The notes under the pieces were generated by a model. The model worked only from the letters and a program-made list of their open reading frames with translations. It did not search any database and was not told the DNA's origin. DNA of 64,000 bases from Saccharicrinis sp963663905 (GTDB lineage Bacteria; Bacteroidota; Bacteroidia; Bacteroidales; Marinilabiliaceae), in contig OY760657.1 of NCBI GenBank assembly GCA_963663905.2, positions 1,736,001 through 1,800,000 on the forward strand. Direction: 5' to 3'. Made by a program: the position numbers and the translations under genes. Positions 18,543 through 27,593 of this stretch are shown in pieces (the first letter of the stretch is position 1; the number at the start of each line of letters is the position of its first letter).

Positions 18543-18574
18543 TTTGATAGTTGTGTAACAAATTTGATAGTTGT
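18543..18574 (+). promoter_or_regulatory. Direct repeat TTTGATAGTTGT, candidate HTCS operator
   Basis: TTTGATAGTTGT occurs exactly at 18543-18554 and 18563-18574, a 20-bp period. Hybrid two-component regulators bind through an AraC-type domain, which usually needs two direct half-sites about two helix turns apart. It lies 134 bp upstream of the first gene of the fructan locus. Binding by the HTCS at 31503-34271 is inferred. Confidence 0.55.
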
Positions 18575-18640
18575 TCATTCAATGTATCAAAAGTGATGGT
18601 TATTGATACCTGATTGTTAATAATCCTTCATATCCCTCCA

Positions 18641-18648
18641 TAAATTTG
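18641..18648 (+). promoter_or_regulatory. Possible -7 promoter element of the fructan locus
   Basis: TAAATTTG fits the Bacteroidota -7 consensus TAnnTTTG, 60 bp before the porter gene and 66 bp after the direct repeat. The nearest upstream TTG (18614-18616) is slightly too far for a standard -33 element, which fits an activator-dependent promoter. Confidence 0.4.
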
Positions 18649-18707
18649 ATAATGTAAATTTTTCGATTGCACTTGAAGCTGAATACAACATTACAAAACT
18701 TATCAAA

Positions 18708-20081
18708 ATGAAACAGTACAATATTTTTAGATTATCTCTTCTTATCGCAATGGGCGGTTTTTTATTTGGATATGATATTGCGATGATGTCGGGTCCTACA
18801 GCTCAGATTCAGGATATATTTAATCTGTCAGATTCGAACCTTGGATTTACTGTAGCCATTGCTATTATTGGTACTATAATAGGTACTATTATAATAGGAA
18901 AGCCTGCAGAGAAATATGGAAGAAAGCGTTCTCTTATTTTCTTATCAGGAATGTTTGCAATATCGGCCATAGGAAGTGCCTTTGCTCAGAGCTGGTATAT
19001 GTTGATATCATTTCGTTTTATCACAGGTATATTCCTTGGTAGTACCACAGTAGTTACTCCTATGTTTATAGCAGAAATTTCACCTGCTAATAAGCGTGGT
19101 ACGTTAGTTCTGTTAAACCAGTTTTTAGTTGTATTTTCAATTTTTTTGGCTTATGTAATTAACTATGTAATTTCGCAAGCTTTTGCAGGAGAAACCTGGC
19201 GTATTATGATTGGAGTAGAAGCCATTCCTGCAATTATATTTTTCATATTATTATTTTCAGTTCCTGAGAGTCCTCGTTGGTTAGTTAATAAAAACCGTAA
19301 GGCAGAAGCACTTCAGGTATTTGAAAGTATTGGAGCTAAGGATCCACATGGAGAGTTAAACTCAGTAGTTGAGGCTATTGAAGCAGAAATGCATTTGGAA
19401 CATGGTAAACTTTTCGTAAAAGAAAATCGTTTCCCTGTGATACTTACTATTCTTATTGCTGCATTTAATCAATTAGCTGGTATCAATGCCATTATGATAT
19501 ATGCACCTCGTGTATTCGAAATGGCTGGATTTGCAACTGACTCCGCATTACTGCAATCGATATCAATAGGTTTAACTAATTTGACCTTTACTTTTATTGC
19601 TCTTTTCTTAATTGATAAATACGGGAGAAGAACATTGCTTATGACTGGTTCTGTTGGAATGGTATTCTTCTTAAGTATGTTGGCTAAGGCATTCTACACA
19701 AATAACTTTACTGAATTTGGTGGTTATGGTGTTATGATCTACCTCATGGGATTTATTGCCTTTTTTGCTTTTTCACAAGGAGCTGTTTTATGGGTATTTA
19801 TATCTGAAATATTTCCTAATAAGGTACGCTCAAAAGGACAGGCTCTGGGAAGTTTTACTCACTGGATTATGGCGGCAGCATTAATTTGGGGATTCCCAAT
19901 AGTGGCAGAAATGCCAGGTGTAGGCGGAGGTTTCTCATTTGCATTCTTTGCGTTGATGATGGTATTACACTTCTTTTTTGCATGGAAGCTTATGCCTGAA
20001 ACCAAAGGTAAAAGTCTGGAAGAAATTCAACGTGATATACAAAATAGAAGTCAAAAATCAGTTGAAACTCAATCTATATAG
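18708..20081 (+). CDS. Sugar porter family MFS transporter (likely fructose importer)
   Basis: Inner-membrane sugar:proton symporter of 457 residues with 12 predicted membrane segments. All sugar-porter signatures are present: GKPAEKYGRKRS in loop 2-3, VPESPRWLVNKNRKAEA after helix 6, NQLAGINAIMIYAPRVFE in helix 7, DKYGRRTLL in loop 8-9, and PETKGKSLEEIQ after helix 12. The fructokinase start lies 15 bp after its stop, which points to fructose as the cargo (inference). It is the first gene of the fructan locus, so the sugar released in the periplasm by GH32 enters the cell here. Confidence 0.93.
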   Translation: MKQYNIFRLSLLIAMGGFLFGYDIAMMSGPTAQIQDIFNLSDSNLGFTVAIAIIGTIIGTIIIGKPAEKYGRKRSLIFLSGMFAISAIGSAFAQSWYMLISFRFITGIFLGSTTVVTPMFIAEISPANKRGTLVLLNQFLVVFSIFLAYVINYVISQAFAGETWRIMIGVEAIPAIIFFILLFSVPESPRWLVNKNRKAEALQVFESIGAKDPHGELNSVVEAIEAEMHLEHGKLFVKENRFPVILTILIAAFNQLAGINAIMIYAPRVFEMAGFATDSALLQSISIGLTNLTFTFIALFLIDKYGRRTLLMTGSVGMVFFLSMLAKAFYTNNFTEFGGYGVMIYLMGFIAFFAFSQGAVLWVFISEIFPNKVRSKGQALGSFTHWIMAAALIWGFPIVAEMPGVGGGFSFAFFALMMVLHFFFAWKLMPETKGKSLEEIQRDIQNRSQKSVETQSI

Positions 20082-20096
20082 AAAAAATCAAATGAA

Positions 20097-20993
20097 ATGA
20101 AACAAAACGAGAAAAAAATATTATGCATTGGCGAGGTTCTTTGGGACATGCTTCCTACAGGAGCCAAACCTGGTGGAGCACCAATGAATGTGGCTTTACA
20201 TTTGAAAAACATAGGATTAAATGTTCAGATCGCAAGCCGGGTTGGAAATGACGAACAAGGACGTAAGTTAATTGAATTCTTAAAAGAATCGGGATTATCT
20301 ACCAGTTTAATTCAAATAGATGATCAACTGCCAACCAGTGAAGTGTTAGTTAATCTTGATAATAAAGACCAGGCAAGTTATACCATATGTGAGCCTGTAG
20401 CATGGGATGCTATTCTGTTTACACCAGAACTTGAAAAAGCTGCAAATGAGTCAGATGTGTTAATATATGGTTCTTTGGCGTCAAGAAATTCTGTTACCAG
20501 TGATACTATTATGAAATGCATTGACAGGGTAGACTTTAAAATTATTGATGTAAATCTACGTCCTCCTTATGATAAACAAGATATAGTTGAGCCTTTAATA
20601 GCCAGAGCTAATTTCGTAAAGCTCAATGATGATGAGATGAGGGAAATTGGAAAATGGAATAATCTGACAGATAAAAGTGAAGAATACCTGATGAGCTGGT
20701 TAGGTGAGAAGTTGAATATAGATACTATTTGTATGACTAAAGGACCTGTAGGTTCTGTATTATTAAATAAAGGAGAATTTCATAAACACAGTGGATATAG
20801 AGTAGAAACAAAAGATTCGGTTGGTGCAGGTGATGCTTTTCTAGCCGGTTTTATTTCTGCTTATCTACAAGATAACGACCCAATCAAAGCTTTGGATTTT
20901 GCTTCAGCTACAGGGGCTTATGTAGCTTCAAAAGAAGGTGCAACTCCAGATTATGACCTAGAGCAAATTAATTCAATTTTTACTAATTTATAA
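20097..20993 (+). CDS. Fructokinase, PfkB/ribokinase family
   Basis: Cytoplasmic kinase of 298 residues that should phosphorylate fructose (ATP-dependent, giving fructose 6-phosphate in this family). The N-terminal motif GEVLWDMLPTGAKPGGAPMN holds the sugar-binding residues, GRVGNDEQG-like text follows (ASRVGNDEQGRKL), and the C-terminal signature DSVGAGDAFLAGF contains the catalytic base D246. It sits between the porter and SusC genes with 13-15 bp gaps, clearly one operon. The neighbours (fructose-type GH32) support fructose rather than ribose or gluconate-type sugars. Confidence 0.93.
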   Translation: MKQNEKKILCIGEVLWDMLPTGAKPGGAPMNVALHLKNIGLNVQIASRVGNDEQGRKLIEFLKESGLSTSLIQIDDQLPTSEVLVNLDNKDQASYTICEPVAWDAILFTPELEKAANESDVLIYGSLASRNSVTSDTIMKCIDRVDFKIIDVNLRPPYDKQDIVEPLIARANFVKLNDDEMREIGKWNNLTDKSEEYLMSWLGEKLNIDTICMTKGPVGSVLLNKGEFHKHSGYRVETKDSVGAGDAFLAGFISAYLQDNDPIKALDFASATGAYVASKEGATPDYDLEQINSIFTNL

Positions 20994-21006
20994 ACAAATT
21001 TATGCT

Positions 21007-24000
21007 ATGAAAAAATCAGACAATTGGAGAATATTAACTGGTATTTTTCTGTCTATGTTTCTGTTTGTTTTAACAATAGGAGCCAATGCACAGGTAAAAA
21101 CTGTTAATGGTATAGTTACCGGAACCGATGGTTTAGGTATACCCGGAGTTACTATTTTGGAAAAAGGAACAAATAATGGTACTATAACTGATCTGGATGG
21201 AGCTTACAGCATTAATGTTCCGGAAGGTGCAACTCTGTCCATATCTTTTATTGGTATGGTAAGTCAGGAAATTCAAGTTCAGGGGAAAACAAAAATTGAT
21301 GTTTTACTTGAACAAGAAAATATTGGGCTGGAGGAAGTTGTTGCTGTTGGTTATGGTGTATTAAAAAAGGCAGATTTAACAGGTGCAGTTGAAGTCGTTA
21401 AGATGGAATCAGTCTCGGATGTCAGTCTAAGTTCTGGAAGTCCTGTTGTGGCTTTGCAAGGAAGGGTACCTGGAATGTATATAGAGAAATCAGGATCTCC
21501 ATCAGGAGCTGACACAAGAATACTCATTCGTGGAGAAAATACATTAGGCGATAATAATCCTTTGTTTATCATTGATGGAGTTCCAACTAAAAGACCAGAG
21601 GTATTTCAAAGCCTGAGTCCGAGTTCTATTTCTTCAGTGCAGGTTTTAAAAGATGCTTCTGCATCTTCAATTTACGGTGCCAGAGCATCAAATGGAGTTG
21701 TAATTGTTACAACCAAAAATGGAGCTAAGCAGGATGGTAAAGTTACTGTACAGTTCAATTCCAATGTTTCTATCCAATCAGAAAAACCACAACGCTTTAA
21801 AATGGCCAATGCAGTTCAGCGAGGAAGAGCATTATGGCAGGCATCAGTGAATGACAGGGTAGATCCGTCGTCGGGTTATGGCGAGATATACAATTTTGAC
21901 TGGAATAATAATTTTGATAACCCTGTATTAAACAGTGTAACAGTTCAGCCATATGTAGGAGGTGATACAAATGTACCTGCAGGCGATACTGACTGGCAGG
22001 ATGAAACTTACGATGCAGGTTATGTATTCAATAATGATTTAACGATTTCAGGTGGAAATGAAACATCTTCTGTATTATTGAATCTGGGATACCTTAAAAA
22101 TACCGGTATGCTAAAATATACCAATTACGACAGGATTACAGCTCGTTTAAATGCTCAAACAAGCATGTTAAACAATAAGTTAAAAGTAGGAATTAATACA
22201 CAAGTTGTTTCTTCGAACGAGACTCTTGAAACACCAGACCTGGGTAGTGTACCAACTCCTGCATTAGCTATTTCTATGCCTCCGACTATACCTGTTTATA
22301 CTGCTACAGGAGAATATGCAGGTCCATTGGGTTCAGGTTATTCAGATAGAAATAATCCTGTATTTATGCAATATATAAATCGATTTGATAACACTAATCG
22401 TTCCTATCTTTTTGGAAATGTTTTTGCAGAGTTGGAGCTTATTCCAAATTTAGTATTGAGGACTAATGTTGGTATTGACTATTCAATGGTAAAAGATAAA
22501 GATATAGAACCTGCATTTGAAAATGGTTTTATTTCACGATCAGTGAATAGTTTAACAATGTACAATAGTGATTTTACCAGTGTTACCTGGTCAAATACTG
22601 CAAACTATAAGTTAAAGAAAGGTAATAGTGATTTTGGATTTCTTTTGGGAGTTGAATCTGTGAGCGATGATTTTAAGGATATTACAGGTTATAAGGAAGG
22701 GTTTTCTACCCAAACAGAAGAATTCTTTGTGTTAAGTGCGGGAACAAGCAATGGAAATAGTTATGGAACAGCAAATAGCAGCAGGCTTTTTTCTCAATTT
22801 GGAAAAATAGATTATGGTTATGAAGGTAGGTACTTAGCATCTTTTACTCTACGACGTGATGGATCCTCTCGTTTTGGTAAAGATAATCGATATGGTTTAT
22901 TTCCGGCAGCAACTTTAGGATGGCGACTAAGCGAGGAAGAATTCTTGAAATCATTTAAGAAATTAAGTAATCTTAAATTAAGAATTGGAGCTGGACGTGT
23001 AGGTAATCAGGATGTTGGTGAATATGCCAGTCTTGCTTTATTTGAACCCCGTTATGGTGCTACTGCTGATCAAATTTCATCAATTGAGCACAATTCATTT
23101 TTCGATCAGTTTTGGAATGTGGGTTCTGCTTATGCTCTGGATGGTTCTGATTCGGGTAATCTTACATCAGGTTTTGTTTCGGTACAGGCAGCAAATCCAG
23201 CGTTGAAGTGGGAGACTACAGAAGAACTAAATATTGGTATTGATTTTGGACTATTTAATAGTCAGTTAATGGGTGCTTTTGATTATTTCACAAGAACAAC
23301 ATCGGATATTCTTATTCAACCACCAGTTGCATCAGCTTTAGGTGAAGGACAAAAACAATTCCTGAACGGGGCTACTCAAAAGAATAATGGATGGGAGTTT
23401 GCGTTGAGTTATCGTAAAGATGTTAATGAGGATTTTACCTATGAAGTATCAACCACTTTAAGTCACTTCAAAGATAAGATTACAAAGTTGCCAGAAGAAG
23501 TTAGAACTGCTTATGCAGGAAATGCTGAAAAAACAATTATTGGCCATTCGAGTCGCTCAATATTCGGATATGTGACTGATGGTATTTTTCAAAATGATGC
23601 AGAGGTAGAAGCTCATGCAACACAAGTAGGTGCAGCTCCGGGAAGAATTAGGTATAAAGATTTGAACGATGATGGTAAAATCGATGCACTTGACCAGAAC
23701 TTTTTAGGAACAACACTTCCTGACCTTGAGTATGGTTTGAGAGTTGCTGTAAACTATAAGAATTTTGATTTATCCCTATTTGGTTCAGGTGTTGCCGGAA
23801 AAACAGGATATGATTATTATATCAACATTAATAATTTTGTAAGAAGTAGGGATAATGTGGGTCCCGGTGTATTTAACGCATGGACACCCCAAAATACAAA
23901 CACATCTATTCCAGCATTAAGTTTATCAGACAACAATAATGAAGTAAGACCATCAGATTATTATAACGTAAATGCGTCATACTTTAAATTAAGAAATCTG

Positions 24001-24192
24001 CAAATAGGTTACAATCTTACCTCATTAGTTTCAGATAAGTTAGGATTTGAAAATCTTCGTATTTATTTCTTAACCGAAAATCTGTTTCTTATTAAGAGTA
24101 AAGAATTTCAAGGCCCGGATCCTGAAAGAACTAATGTGAATACTATTCCAATTCCTAGATCATTCTCATTTGGAGTAAACATCGTATTATAA
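21007..24192 (+). CDS. SusC/RagA-type TonB-linked outer-membrane receptor of the fructan locus
   Basis: Outer-membrane importer of 1061 residues, the full SusC length. It has a signal peptide to about residue 28 (TIGANA), a carboxypeptidase-regulatory-like domain at about 33-103 (GIPGVTILEKGTNNGTITD), a TonB-box-like EEVVAVGYG at about 108-116, and a plug (LFIIDGVPTKRPEV, VLKDASASSIYGARASNGVV). The large beta-barrel ends with RSFSFGVNIVL. Unlike the receptor at 1-2613 it has no STN domain, which fits control by the two-component sensor and not a sigma/anti-sigma pair. SusD follows 9 bp later. Confidence 0.95.
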   Translation: MKKSDNWRILTGIFLSMFLFVLTIGANAQVKTVNGIVTGTDGLGIPGVTILEKGTNNGTITDLDGAYSINVPEGATLSISFIGMVSQEIQVQGKTKIDVLLEQENIGLEEVVAVGYGVLKKADLTGAVEVVKMESVSDVSLSSGSPVVALQGRVPGMYIEKSGSPSGADTRILIRGENTLGDNNPLFIIDGVPTKRPEVFQSLSPSSISSVQVLKDASASSIYGARASNGVVIVTTKNGAKQDGKVTVQFNSNVSIQSEKPQRFKMANAVQRGRALWQASVNDRVDPSSGYGEIYNFDWNNNFDNPVLNSVTVQPYVGGDTNVPAGDTDWQDETYDAGYVFNNDLTISGGNETSSVLLNLGYLKNTGMLKYTNYDRITARLNAQTSMLNNKLKVGINTQVVSSNETLETPDLGSVPTPALAISMPPTIPVYTATGEYAGPLGSGYSDRNNPVFMQYINRFDNTNRSYLFGNVFAELELIPNLVLRTNVGIDYSMVKDKDIEPAFENGFISRSVNSLTMYNSDFTSVTWSNTANYKLKKGNSDFGFLLGVESVSDDFKDITGYKEGFSTQTEEFFVLSAGTSNGNSYGTANSSRLFSQFGKIDYGYEGRYLASFTLRRDGSSRFGKDNRYGLFPAATLGWRLSEEEFLKSFKKLSNLKLRIGAGRVGNQDVGEYASLALFEPRYGATADQISSIEHNSFFDQFWNVGSAYALDGSDSGNLTSGFVSVQAANPALKWETTEELNIGIDFGLFNSQLMGAFDYFTRTTSDILIQPPVASALGEGQKQFLNGATQKNNGWEFALSYRKDVNEDFTYEVSTTLSHFKDKITKLPEEVRTAYAGNAEKTIIGHSSRSIFGYVTDGIFQNDAEVEAHATQVGAAPGRIRYKDLNDDGKIDALDQNFLGTTLPDLEYGLRVAVNYKNFDLSLFGSGVAGKTGYDYYININNFVRSRDNVGPGVFNAWTPQNTNTSIPALSLSDNNNEVRPSDYYNVNASYFKLRNLQIGYNLTSLVSDKLGFENLRIYFLTENLFLIKSKEFQGPDPERTNVNTIPIPRSFSFGVNIVL

Positions 24193-24201
24193 AGAATAAA
24201 A

Positions 24202-25950
24202 ATGAAAGTCATGAAATACATATATAAAAATTGGTTTGTTTTAATATTAGTAGTCTTATTATATTCTTGTAAAGACTATCTGGAAGTAGAACCTCAAGGT
24301 TTTATCGAAGCTGGATCTCCATCTGTAGAAAGTGCTGAAGGTTTGGTAACAGCAGCTTATGCTGCAATTGGTAACAATGATATGATTGGCCCTATTGCGA
24401 GTATGTGGGTTTATGGTAGTGTTCGTTCTGACGATGCCTATAAAGGAGGTGGAGGAACTGGTGATGTGGAACCATTTAACTTTTATGAGCAGTATAATAT
24501 TACGCAACCTGAGCAAAGCTGGTTAGCAGGTCTTCCATATACATGGGAAAACTATTATTCTGCCATCTCAAGAGCTAATGCTGCCTTAAAAATGTTGAAC
24601 CAACTTTCTGATGAGGAATTTGAAGATAGAACTATCCGTATTGCAGAAGCTCGATTTTTAAGAGGACACAGTCATTTTATGCTAAAAATATTGTTTAAGT
24701 ATATCCCTTATATTGATGAGAATCTATCGAATGATGAAATCATACAAACCTCAAACAGAGTGTATACCAATGATGAATTGTGGAATGTTATTGCTAAAGA
24801 TTTTCAGTATGGTGTAGATAATCTTCCTGAAGATCAATCTGAAATAGGTAGAGCAAACAAATTTGCTGCTGCTGCATACCTTGCTAAATTAAGACTATAT
24901 CAGGCATATGAACAGGATGATAACAACAATGTTGTAAATATCAATACTACACGTTTACAAGAGGTAGTTGACTTAACTGAAATGGTTATAAAATCTGGTA
25001 AATATTCATTACAACCAGATTTTGCAGAGAATTTTTTGGATGGATATGATAATGGTCCTGAATCTGTTTTTGCTATTCAATTTTCAATAAGTGATGGAAC
25101 AACTGCCGGACGTTTGAATTTCGAAAATGGATTAAACTATCCTCATGGAGCTCCTCAGTATGGTTGTTGCGGATTTCACCAGGCTAGTCAAAATATGGTA
25201 AATGCTTTTGCTACTGATGAAAGTGGATTACCAAAATTTAACACTTTTAATGACGTAGAATTAAGTGCTGAAGATATTACACCTGCAGGGGTAACTGTTG
25301 ATCCTCGAATAGATCATACCGTAGGTATGAACGGACACCCATATAAATATCGTAACGAGGAAGCTTATATTTTTAATAATAGTTGGATTAGAGAGCCTGG
25401 AGTATATGGTTACTTTCAAAGTATGAAAGAACAACAGGCTGCTGATTGTTCTTGCTATAAGAAACAAGGTCCGTTTATGGGAGTTTCTAAAAACATTGAT
25501 ATTATTCGATATGCTGATGTACTTTTAATGCAGGCTGAAGCTTATATTGAACTTGGTGACCAAGACAAGGCCAGACCATTAATCAATCAAATTCGTAAAA
25601 GAGCTTCAGAAAGTACTGAGCGAACTAAGTTTGCTGACGGTTCAAATCCTTCTAATTACCTGATTAGTGAATATGATGGAGTAAATCTTTCGTGGACACA
25701 GGAAAATGCACGAATTGCTTTACAATGGGAAAGAAGATTGGAATTTGCGATGGAAAGTCCTCGTTTCTTTGATCTGGTACGTTGGGGTATTGCAGAACCT
25801 ACACTGAATGCTTATTTAGAAAAGGAAAAAACCAGAAAAGATTTCTTGAATAAAGCTCAATTTACTGCTGGCAGAGATGAATATTATCCTATTCCACAAC
25901 GTGAGATAGATTTTACAAAAAAATTGTATGAACAAAATGTGGGATACTAA
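24202..25950 (+). CDS. SusD/RagB-family surface glycan-binding lipoprotein
   Basis: Lipoprotein lid of the SusCD transporter, 582 residues, with a lipobox at about 20-23 (LYSC, modified C23) followed by the usual KDYLEVEPQG. Tetratricopeptide-like helices (AEARFLRGHSHFMLK, EAYIELGDQDKARPLINQIRKR, in pieces) and the C-terminal EYYPIPQREIDF are SusD family marks. ATG 24211 is an alternative start three codons later. It is separated from SusC by 9 bp. A hairpin at 25982-26009 follows before the next locus gene. Ligand: presumably beta-fructan or a sucrose-type oligosaccharide, from context. Confidence 0.95.
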   Translation: MKVMKYIYKNWFVLILVVLLYSCKDYLEVEPQGFIEAGSPSVESAEGLVTAAYAAIGNNDMIGPIASMWVYGSVRSDDAYKGGGGTGDVEPFNFYEQYNITQPEQSWLAGLPYTWENYYSAISRANAALKMLNQLSDEEFEDRTIRIAEARFLRGHSHFMLKILFKYIPYIDENLSNDEIIQTSNRVYTNDELWNVIAKDFQYGVDNLPEDQSEIGRANKFAAAAYLAKLRLYQAYEQDDNNNVVNINTTRLQEVVDLTEMVIKSGKYSLQPDFAENFLDGYDNGPESVFAIQFSISDGTTAGRLNFENGLNYPHGAPQYGCCGFHQASQNMVNAFATDESGLPKFNTFNDVELSAEDITPAGVTVDPRIDHTVGMNGHPYKYRNEEAYIFNNSWIREPGVYGYFQSMKEQQAADCSCYKKQGPFMGVSKNIDIIRYADVLLMQAEAYIELGDQDKARPLINQIRKRASESTERTKFADGSNPSNYLISEYDGVNLSWTQENARIALQWERRLEFAMESPRFFDLVRWGIAEPTLNAYLEKEKTRKDFLNKAQFTAGRDEYYPIPQREIDFTKKLYEQNVGY

Positions 25951-25981
25951 TTCCTACAGCACTTATTAAGGAATAAATTTT

Positions 25982-26009
25982 CGGAGTGAATAGCGAATTA
26001 TTCACTCCG
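25982..26009 (+). terminator. Hairpin between SusD and the GH32-like gene
   Basis: CGGAGTGAATA (25982-25992) pairs with TATTCACTCCG (25999-26009), 11 bp with a 6-nt loop, followed by GTTTTAG. It could attenuate transcription within the operon or protect the 3' end of the abundant susCD message. Confidence 0.6.
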
Positions 26010-26064
26010 GTTTTAGTCCTGTTTTGACCTTATATAAATAGAAGTACAATATAAAACATTTACA

Positions 26065-27573
26065 ATGAAGGCATTTTTTATTATACCTTTTATGTTTATT
26101 CTGTTATCGTTACATGGTTGCAAGATGAATCCTAAAAATAAATCTCAATTATCCGGAATTCACTTTTCAATACCAGAGATGCAATTGGATGCTCCAAAGG
26201 AACTATTCTTGTACAATGGAGAATATCACCTATTTTATGAGGTAAAAGAAAATGACCAATTAATTCATTGTAAGCATGCAATTAGTAAGGATTTAGTCAA
26301 CTGGAATCAAATATCTAAAACCAATGAACTGGATTCGCTTGTTTCAAATGGTGTATGGAGTGTTGTGGTAGACCAAAATAATCAGAGTGGTTTGGGAAAT
26401 GAAGATTCTACTTTAATAGGATTTTACACTAATGCCAGTATTAACGATGAATCAAAGATCCATAATTATAAGTCAATTAGTTTAGCAATTAGTAATGATA
26501 ATGGTAAAAGTTGGTTAAATAAACCAGAATATGAGATTCAACTTTATAACACCATCTCAGATATTAAAGATGTAAAAGTGATATGGCATGAAGAAATGCA
26601 GCGTTGGGTTATGTTGGTTTTATCAGGATATCAGGTTCAGTTTTATTTCTCAGACGATCTGTTAAACTGGGAGTACTTTAATGAATTTGGAAATAAAGTT
26701 GACGAGAAAAAAGGAGAATGGACAGACCTTGAGTTTTTTCAAATAGGAGTTGATAATTCAAATAATAAATTTTGGGTTCTTTTTATAAGCGCAACTGAAG
26801 GCTCTCCTAATAATGGAAGTGGAACTCAATATTTTGTGGGAGAGTTTAATGGTTTTGAGTTTGTTCCAATCACACATAAGCCAAAATGGATAGACAATGG
26901 AAGTGATAATTATGCCGGGGTAGGCGTAACAAATTATTATAAACTGGGAGAGCCAAGTTACTACCTTGGATGGATAAACAATAGTAAATATGGTAATTCT
27001 ATTAATAGTAATGGGGTGTGTGGAGCATATACTTTACCACGAAAACTGACGCTAATAAATAAATTCAATGATTATTACTTAAAATATGCTCCCGTAGAGT
27101 TTATTGAATCACAGAATAATACAAAATTACCTGTTCAGTCACAGAATATTAACAATCAATATCCTCTAGGTAAACATTTAGAATTGCCAATAATATTAAA
27201 TCTGACTTTTGATGTAAACAACCGGACTTATTTGGATTTAGCAGAAGTTTTTGGAATTGAAATCATAAATCATCAAAATGAAAAGACCATTATTGGATAT
27301 AACAGTGTAAGACGTTATTTCTTTATCCGAAAAGAAGATAAGAATAAGGGGGCAGAGGAATACTCCGACATTGATTACGCTTTTTATGCAATAGATAAAT
27401 CTAACCTCGATGTTAAAATAGTAATTGATCATTCATCAGTGGAGATATTTGCCGTTGACGGATTTATTTCAATGACTAAGAAATGTGCATTTCCAGAAGG
27501 AATTAAATATCTAAATCTATTTGCTGAAGACGGTCAAGTGAAGTTATTAAATGGAAATCAGACTGGATTTTAA
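26065..27573 (+). CDS. GH32-like lipoprotein lacking catalytic acid/base (probable fructan-binding pseudoenzyme)
   Basis: A 502-residue lipoprotein (LSLHGC, C19) with the GH32 five-blade propeller and C-terminal sandwich, alignable with the enzyme at 29856-31430 (shared GEYHLFY, SGTQYFVG, DNYAGV, DHSSVEIFAVDG). The active-site blocks are changed: WMNDPNG becomes MQLDAPKEL (aspartate D42 kept), FRDPKV becomes IKDVKV (168-170), and WECPDLF becomes WTDLEFF (219-225), so the acid/base glutamate is threonine. It follows susCD, where many such loci encode a surface glycan-binding lipoprotein. I infer a binding role; residual activity cannot be excluded. Confidence 0.85.
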   Translation: MKAFFIIPFMFILLSLHGCKMNPKNKSQLSGIHFSIPEMQLDAPKELFLYNGEYHLFYEVKENDQLIHCKHAISKDLVNWNQISKTNELDSLVSNGVWSVVVDQNNQSGLGNEDSTLIGFYTNASINDESKIHNYKSISLAISNDNGKSWLNKPEYEIQLYNTISDIKDVKVIWHEEMQRWVMLVLSGYQVQFYFSDDLLNWEYFNEFGNKVDEKKGEWTDLEFFQIGVDNSNNKFWVLFISATEGSPNNGSGTQYFVGEFNGFEFVPITHKPKWIDNGSDNYAGVGVTNYYKLGEPSYYLGWINNSKYGNSINSNGVCGAYTLPRKLTLINKFNDYYLKYAPVEFIESQNNTKLPVQSQNINNQYPLGKHLELPIILNLTFDVNNRTYLDLAEVFGIEIINHQNEKTIIGYNSVRRYFFIRKEDKNKGAEEYSDIDYAFYAIDKSNLDVKIVIDHSSVEIFAVDGFISMTKKCAFPEGIKYLNLFAEDGQVKLLNGNQTGF

Positions 27574-27593
27574 GAGTCTTAAATAAATAAGTT

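Noticed and set aside
17788..18707. A missed gene in the 920-bp gap before the fructan locus
   Set aside because: Apart from the decayed MBL fragment and the regulatory repeats, all frames are short and interrupted.
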